Shown in pieces: positions 15,169 through 18,812 of a DNA stretch of 18,812 bases. Source of the DNA: Nitriliruptorales bacterium (GTDB lineage Bacteria; Actinomycetota; Nitriliruptoria; Euzebyales; Egibacteraceae); contig SLAO01000061.1 of assembly GCA_007126835.1 (NCBI GenBank), positions 1-18,812 on the forward strand, written 5' to 3'. Within the stretch, counting starts at the first letter, position 1, and each line of letters starts with the position of its first letter. A model generated the notes under the pieces. The model was not told the DNA's origin. It did no database searches and was given only the letters and a program-made list of their open reading frames with translations. Made by a program: the position numbers and the translations under genes.

Positions 15169-15197
15169 TTGTGCCGGAATACCCTGGGGGGTATGCT
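15169..15197 (+). promoter_or_regulatory. Promoter of the CstB-like operon
   Basis: TTGTGC (15169-15174) and TATGCT (15192-15197) form a -35/-10 pair with the ideal 17-base spacing. The operator at 15179-15194 fills the spacer and overlaps the -10 box, so repressor binding would directly exclude RNA polymerase. This is the best promoter in the window. The predicted transcript would start near 15204 and lead into the gene at 15265. Confidence 0.68.
15179..15194. promoter_or_regulatory. Operator 3: perfect inverted repeat before the CstB-like gene
   Basis: ATACCC-TGGG-GGGTAT has perfect 6-base arms and a 4-base centre, the best of the three matching sites. It lies between the -35 and -10 boxes of the promoter. 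Aligned with the sites at 12797-12810 (minus strand) and 14665-14680, it gives the shared form WACCC-YRGG-GGGTA. Binding by the CstR-like repressor encoded at 12465-12752 is inferred. Confidence 0.8.
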
Positions 15198-15264
15198 TGT
15201 TGGAGCGGGACACGGCGGCAACACCGCCTTGAGACCCGACCGACTTGGAGGCGAAGCGACCATC

Positions 15265-16614
15265 ATGGACATCACCAACCTGCGCACCCCTGGGTTGGGG
15301 GACGCGACCTACGTGATCAGCCACGAGGGGATCGGAATCGTCGTCGATCCCCAGCGCGACATCGACCGGTTCAACGCCGAGCTCGCGGCACGCGACGTCC
15401 AGTTGCGCTACGTGCTCGAAACGCACTTGCACAACGACTACGTTTCCGGCGGCCTTCACCTGGCCGCACAGCATGGCGCCGATCTCGTGATGCCCGCAGG
15501 CTCCGGGGCGGCGTTTGACCACACGCCGGCGTTCCACGACGAGGACCTTCCTCCAGCCGGCGGCCTGACGGTGCGACCGATCCACACCCCGGGGCACACG
15601 CCCGAGCACGTCAGCTACCTCGTGTCGATCGACGGTGAGCCCGTCGCGGTCTTCTCCGGCGGCAGCTTGCTCGTGGGCTCCTCGGGCCGGCCCGACCTGC
15701 TCGGACCACAGCGCGCCCGCTCCCTGGCGATGCTGCAACACGTGTCGGTGCAGCGGCTGGCCGGGCTGCCCGACGACGTCGGCCTGTACCCCACCCACGG
15801 CGAAGGCTCGTTCTGCACCTCGAGTGGAGCGGGCCAGACCACCTCGACGATCGGGCAGGAACGGGCCACCAACCCGGTGCTGGCGCAGCCCAACCAGGAG
15901 AGCTTCGTCAAGTTCACCCTGTCAGACCTGCAGCCTTGGCCGGCGTACTACCGGCACATGGGGCCGACCAACCTGTTCGGCCCGGCGAAGATGCCAGCCA
16001 CGGACGTTCCCGAGCTCGACGTCGCCGACGTCGTTGAGCGCGACGAGGACACCGTCGTGCTGGACGGACGGCCACGCGCCTCGTTCGCTGCGGGCCACGT
16101 CCCCGGCGCGATCGGGATCGAGCTCGGAGACCAGTTCGGCGTCTGGGCCGGGTGGGTGATCGATCACGACGCCCCACTCGTGCTCGTCCTCGACGAGGAC
16201 CAAAGCGCGCAGGAGGCGGTCACGCAACTGGCCCGGATCGGGATGGACGACGTGCGCGGGGTGCTCCGGGGCACGGAGACCTGGCGGGCCCAAGGTCACA
16301 CGGTCGCGCGCTTCGACCGAGTCAGCGCCGCCGAGGCCGTGGACATGCTGAGCCGCGGCGACGAGGTCTCCCTGCTCGATGTGCGCGCACCCGGCGAGGT
16401 CGAGGACAGCCCCCTGTCGGGCGCCGTTTCTGTCTACGTGCCCTACCTGGCCGATCAGGCGCCCGAGCAGCTTGCTGCACACCGGCCAGCCCTCGTGCTC
16501 TGCGGGTCCGGGTATCGCTCGGCGATCGCCGCGAGCCTGCTGATGCGCCATGGCCTGCGGCCCATCCTCGTCGACGAGGGCGGCGCCGAGGACCTCCGGG
16601 CGGCTGGCCTCTAG
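15265..16614 (+). CDS. CstB-like metallo-beta-lactamase / pseudo-rhodanese / rhodanese fusion
   Basis: This 449-residue protein has three domains. The N-terminal metallo-beta-lactamase domain (1-245) resembles persulfide dioxygenases (ETHE1, CstB), with THLHNDYVSG (His54, His56, Asp58), HTPGHT (His111), PTHGEGSF (His178) and Cys184. A first rhodanese domain (about 250-347) has no cysteine and must be catalytically dead. The second (about 352-449) has the active loop CGSGYR with Cys413. This order matches Staphylococcus CstB. The Asp that ligates iron in ETHE1 (Asp154, in FTGD) aligns with Gly133 here (FSGG), so the iron site is altered. If active, it would oxidise a glutathione-like or other low-molecular-weight persulfide to sulfite and transfer sulfur. 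The ATG at 15265 has GGAGG thirteen bases upstream, rather far; the in-frame ATG at 15193 overlaps the -10 box. A strong operator precedes it. Confidence 0.9.
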   Translation: MDITNLRTPGLGDATYVISHEGIGIVVDPQRDIDRFNAELAARDVQLRYVLETHLHNDYVSGGLHLAAQHGADLVMPAGSGAAFDHTPAFHDEDLPPAGGLTVRPIHTPGHTPEHVSYLVSIDGEPVAVFSGGSLLVGSSGRPDLLGPQRARSLAMLQHVSVQRLAGLPDDVGLYPTHGEGSFCTSSGAGQTTSTIGQERATNPVLAQPNQESFVKFTLSDLQPWPAYYRHMGPTNLFGPAKMPATDVPELDVADVVERDEDTVVLDGRPRASFAAGHVPGAIGIELGDQFGVWAGWVIDHDAPLVLVLDEDQSAQEAVTQLARIGMDDVRGVLRGTETWRAQGHTVARFDRVSAAEAVDMLSRGDEVSLLDVRAPGEVEDSPLSGAVSVYVPYLADQAPEQLAAHRPALVLCGSGYRSAIAASLLMRHGLRPILVDEGGAEDLRAAGL

Positions 16615-16679
16615 CGGGCTGCAGGTCGCCATCCACGCTCGACAAAGCTCCCACGACTCCACGAAAGGAACCATCAGAG

Positions 16680-17270
16680 ATGACTGACGCAACCACACGC
16701 ACGCTGCCACCCCGAATCGACCCCACGACGCTCTCGGAGGTCCGCGAGGAGAACGCGCCGCACGTCCTGATCGACGTACGCACGCCGGCGGAGTTCGAGG
16801 CCGCACACATCGATGGGGCGGTCAACGTGCCCTTGGACGTCCTCGAGGAAGACCCTGCGGCCATCGCGGCCGAGATCGACGGGCCGGCGGTGCTCACCTG
16901 CCGGTCGGGGACCCGAGCTTCCCAAGCCCAGCAGAAGCTGGTGTCCGCCGGCGCCGACGACCTGCGCGTCCTCGAAGGAGGCCTCGTCGCCTGGGAGCAA
17001 TCCGGTTTCGACGTCAACGAGGGAAGGTCACGGTGGGATCTTGAGCGGCAAGTGCGCTTCGTCGCCGGGGTATTGGTGCTGACCGGCATCCTGGCGTCGC
17101 TGGCGTGGGAACCCGCCAAGTTCTTCTCCGCAGCGATCGGCCTTGGGCTCATGGTCGCCGCGTTGACCAACACCTGCGCGATGGGCATGGTGCTGGCGAA
17201 GATGCCTTGGAACGGCGCCGCCGAGGAATGCGACCTCCAGTCGGTGCTCGGGCGCCTGCGCGACCGATGA
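16680..17270 (+). CDS. Rhodanese-DUF2892 membrane sulfurtransferase (YgaP-like)
   Basis: This 196-residue protein has a rhodanese domain (about 12-112) with LIDVRTPAEFEAAHIDGAVNV and the active loop CRSGTR with Cys74. It is followed by a DUF2892 membrane domain (about 118-180) with two hydrophobic segments and the family ending NTCAMGMVLAKMPWN. This is the layout of E. coli YgaP, a membrane-bound sulfurtransferase. The tail carries one more cysteine (Cys184). AAAGGAA lies ten bases before the ATG at 16680. It begins 65 bases after the CstB-like stop on the same strand and overlaps the next gene by four bases, so it is very likely part of the same transcript. A role in moving persulfide sulfur at the membrane is inferred. 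Confidence 0.92.
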   Translation: MTDATTRTLPPRIDPTTLSEVREENAPHVLIDVRTPAEFEAAHIDGAVNVPLDVLEEDPAAIAAEIDGPAVLTCRSGTRASQAQQKLVSAGADDLRVLEGGLVAWEQSGFDVNEGRSRWDLERQVRFVAGVLVLTGILASLAWEPAKFFSAAIGLGLMVAALTNTCAMGMVLAKMPWNGAAEECDLQSVLGRLRDR

Positions 17271-17872
17271 GGGCAGCCGACTGGGACGAGCGCTACCTCG
17301 CGAGCGAGCTGCTGTGGTCAGCCGAGCCCAACCAGTTCGTCGAGCACGAGCTCGGCGAACTGGACCCGGCCGGGCGGACCGCGCTCGACCTGGCGTGCGG
17401 CGAAGGGCGCAACGCGGTCTGGCTAGCCGAGCGTGGGTGGACCACGCTCGGTCTCGACTTCTCACCGGTGGCGCTGAAGCGCGCCGCCGACCTCGCACAC
17501 GCGCGAGGTGTGACGGTCGAATGGCGGCGCGCTGACGTCACGACCTGGCAAGCGCCTGCGGAGGGGTTTGGCCTCGTGCTGATCGCCTACCTGCACGTGC
17601 CACCCCACGAGCTCACCCCGGTCATCGAGCAAGCCGCGGCGGCGGTGGCGCCCGGGGGCACCTTCCTGGCGGTCGGCCATCACGCCGACAACCTGCAGCG
17701 CGGGCATGGCGGGCCGAACGATCCGCAGCTGCTGTGGGACCCCGCCCAGATCGCCGCGGTGCTCGACGGCCTCACCGTCGAGCGGGCCGAGGAGCGCACG
17801 CGGACCGTCACGACCGACGAGGGGCCGCGCACGGCCCTCGATGCCCTCGTCCGCGCGCACCGGCCCGCCTGA
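17267..17872 (+). CDS. Class I SAM-dependent methyltransferase
   Basis: This 201-residue protein has a Rossmann-fold methyltransferase core. Motif I is ALDLACGEGRNAVWLAERG (39-57), the acidic ribose-binding residue is in LGLDFS (Asp64), and the motif II region is RADVTTW (88-94). LVLIAYLHVPP (103-113) and the post-motif APGGTFLAVGHH (128-139) follow. It resembles TehB/thiopurine-type small-molecule methyltransferases more than nucleic-acid or protein methyltransferases; the substrate is unknown. The ATG at 17267 overlaps the TGA of the rhodanese-DUF2892 gene (ATGA), implying coupled translation and a shared role. A thiol, sulfide or chalcogen-oxyanion acceptor would fit the sulfur context but is speculation. 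No repressor-type operator is needed in front of it because it follows in the operon. Confidence 0.9.
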   Translation: MRAADWDERYLASELLWSAEPNQFVEHELGELDPAGRTALDLACGEGRNAVWLAERGWTTLGLDFSPVALKRAADLAHARGVTVEWRRADVTTWQAPAEGFGLVLIAYLHVPPHELTPVIEQAAAAVAPGGTFLAVGHHADNLQRGHGGPNDPQLLWDPAQIAAVLDGLTVERAEERTRTVTTDEGPRTALDALVRAHRPA

Positions 17873-18023
17873 GATTTCGAGCACCGCGGGGAGCTGCGGC
17901 CGCGCGCTATCCCTGTCCATCACGGCAGGGTGCACACAGGCGTGCATGGCCGCGCATGGGGGATGTTGTCGTATCGCCGGGTGCTCAAGCGCTCGGCGAG
18001 CGACAAGAAGGGATACGTGGATT

Positions 18024-18173
18024 ATGGGATTGGCTATCGCGCTTATCATCCTGGCGCTGCTTCTCGGCGGTGTCGGGCTGGCTGTCGAAGCACTGCGGTG
18101 GGTGTTGATCATCGCCGTCGTGCTGTTCATCATCAGCCTCATCACCGGCGCCCGCGGCCGCAGCGCTCCCTAA
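18024..18173 (+). CDS. Small hydrophobic membrane protein
   Basis: This 49-residue protein is made almost entirely of two hydrophobic stretches (about 2-20 and 24-42), followed by a short basic tail (GARGRS). It resembles the very small hydrophobic proteins common in actinobacteria, which have no established function. An AAGGGA ribosome-binding site lies ten bases before the ATG at 18024. It stands alone on the plus strand, 151 bases after the methyltransferase and convergent with the cytochrome gene. It was chosen over longer overlapping frames because only this frame has a coherent membrane pattern. Confidence 0.62.
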   Translation: MGLAIALIILALLLGGVGLAVEALRWVLIIAVVLFIISLITGARGRSAP

Positions 18174-18179
18174 CGCGCG

Positions 18180-18202
18180 TGCCCGGCAAGCCGGCGCTGG
18201 CA
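18180..18202. terminator. Possible bidirectional hairpin between convergent genes
   Basis: Nested complementary arms TGCC...GGCA and CCGG...CCGG lie between the converging stops of the small hydrophobic protein and the cytochrome gene. There is no T-run, so at best this is a non-classical terminator, as is common in GC-rich actinobacteria. It is a weak call. Confidence 0.25.
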
Positions 18203-18212
18203 CCCCGACTCG

Positions 18213-18605
18213 TTACTCGCCGAGAGCTCGAAGGTAGGCGGTGATGGCCTCGACCTCTTCGTCGGAGAGGTCGTCGAACGCCGGCATCCGCGCGCCGTAA
18301 TCCTCGCGGACACGCGACTGGGGATCGGCGAGATTGGACTCGACGTGCTCGGCGTCGAACACGACCACAGAGCCGTCCTCGAGACGCCGCTCGGTGCCCC
18401 ACTGCCCCGCAAAGGACGGACCCACCCGGTCGGTCCCGTCGGCCGAGTGGCAGCTGATGCACCCGTGGGCGGCGACGAGCTCCTGGCCGCGCGTTTCGGT
18501 CGCGTCGAGGTCATCGGGTGCGGGCTCTCCGTCCCCGCAGGCTGTGAGCACCGCACCTGCGCAGACCGCGGCCACCGCCAACCGCGCGCGTGCCCGGCGG
18601 GTCAC
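18213..18605 (-). CDS. c-type cytochrome lipoprotein (oxidase-subunit-II-like cytochrome domain)
   Basis: This 130-residue protein has a signal sequence ending in the lipobox LTAC (Cys23), so it should be lipid-anchored on the outer face of the membrane. It then has one cytochrome c domain with the heme-binding CISCH motif (49-53) and a probable axial Met in ARMPAFDDLS. The segment VGPSFAGQWG, a loop with an EDGS turn and the YGARMP end resemble the cytochrome domain fused to caa3 oxidase subunit II. A free-standing electron carrier to a terminal oxidase is therefore likely. The GTG start at 18605 overlaps the stop of the CtaG-like gene (GTGA), giving translational coupling. The longer frame to 18737 would overlap that gene and is rejected. 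Confidence 0.9.
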   Translation of the reverse strand: MTRRARARLAVAAVCAGAVLTACGDGEPAPDDLDATETRGQELVAAHGCISCHSADGTDRVGPSFAGQWGTERRLEDGSVVVFDAEHVESNLADPQSRVREDYGARMPAFDDLSDEEVEAITAYLRALGE

Positions 18606-18812
18606 GGCTCCCCTTCGGCCGGGCGCATGCCGAGGTCGTCGAGGGCGTCCTCGAACACGACGTCGGGTGACACGACCTCGTCGGGTCGCTCCTGGCTGGC
18701 CGCCCACCGGAACCACAACGCCGCGATCCGAGACCACAAAAAGATCGTCCCGCCGAGCTTCATGATCAACCCGGCGTTGCGCTGGTCCAGTGTGGGATCA
18801 ATGCCACCCACC
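18602..18812 (-). CDS. CtaG-like cytochrome c oxidase assembly protein, C-terminal part
   Basis: This frame runs off the window edge, so only the last 69 or so residues are visible. The segment DPTLDQRNAGLIMKLGG (residues 5-21 of the visible part) with a following hydrophobic stretch matches the C-terminal membrane region of the caa3-type CtaG assembly factor family, which typically reads DQxxAGLIMW. A charged cytoplasmic tail ends it (FEDALDDLGMRPAEGEP). CtaG proteins help insert copper into heme-copper oxidases. It is coupled to the cytochrome gene by a 4-base overlap, which strengthens the assignment of both to terminal oxidase biogenesis. The true start and upstream genes are outside the window. 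Confidence 0.72.
   Translation of the reverse strand, partial: VGGIDPTLDQRNAGLIMKLGGTIFLWSRIAALWFRWAASQERPDEVVSPDVVFEDALDDLGMRPAEGEP

Noticed and set aside
14869..15264. Upstream extension of the CstB-like frame
   Set aside because: It overlaps the rhodanese gene and the promoter/operator at 15169-15197, and the domain begins at the ATG at 15265.
17911..17946. Nested hairpins (CCCTG...CAGGG and TGCAC...GTGCA) after the methyltransferase gene
   Set aside because: The arms are only five bases and there is no T-run. They could be a weak terminator, but such arms are frequent by chance at this GC content.
1..18812. CRISPR arrays, insertion sequences, integrases, phage genes or attachment sites
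   Set aside because: No regularly spaced direct repeats, transposase or integrase motifs were seen. The tRNA-Thr gene is intact and no duplicated 3' end was noticed.

Overview
The window reads as chromosomal DNA from a very GC-rich actinobacterium. Codon use is strongly GC-ended, GTG starts and 4-base stop/start overlaps occur, and the ECF sigma/RskA, VanW and CtaG families are typical of that phylum. Exported and membrane-anchored proteins are unusually rich in Asp and Glu (VanW protein, two lipoproteins, multicopper oxidase). This fits a salt- or alkali-tolerant deep-branching actinobacterium such as the Nitriliruptoria, but that placement is inference only.

Layout. 25-100: tRNA-Thr(CGT), minus strand. 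412-2184: membrane-anchored VanW-domain protein. 2300-5716 (minus): acidic lipoprotein followed by a polytopic GGDEF-EAL cyclic-di-GMP enzyme. 5837-6259 (minus): small VOC/glyoxalase-fold protein. 6437-8312: ECF sigma factor, overlapping RskA-type zinc anti-sigma factor, and COG4315-type secreted-repeat lipoprotein. 8320-9168 (minus): membrane-anchored alpha/beta hydrolase. 9220-9858 (minus) and 9983-10405 (plus): a SufR/COG2345-like HTH regulator with three C-terminal cysteines, divergent from a degenerate cupin, with an AT-rich inverted repeat between them. 10419-11741 (minus): multicopper oxidase with an extra N-terminal cupredoxin domain. 11904-12350 (minus): universal stress protein.

The most distinctive region is 12465-17872, which looks like a reactive-sulfur (persulfide) handling locus. 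It holds a CsoR-family repressor with the Cys-Cys pattern of persulfide-sensing CstR rather than the Cys-His-Cys pattern of copper-sensing CsoR. It also holds a SulP-STAS anion permease, a single-domain rhodanese, a CstB-like metallo-beta-lactamase/pseudo-rhodanese/rhodanese fusion, a rhodanese-DUF2892 membrane protein and a translationally coupled SAM methyltransferase. Three matching inverted repeats of the form WACCC-YRGG-GGGTA lie upstream of the repressor, the permease/rhodanese divergent pair and the CstB-like gene. The last one sits between recognisable -35 and -10 boxes. Together these suggest one repressor controlling a dispersed sulfide/persulfide regulon. The CstB-like protein lacks the Asp that ligates iron in known persulfide dioxygenases, so its chemistry is uncertain.

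17873-18812: a 49-residue hydrophobic protein, then (minus) the 3' end of a CtaG-like cytochrome oxidase assembly factor coupled to a c-type cytochrome lipoprotein. No insertion sequence, CRISPR array, phage gene or rRNA was seen.
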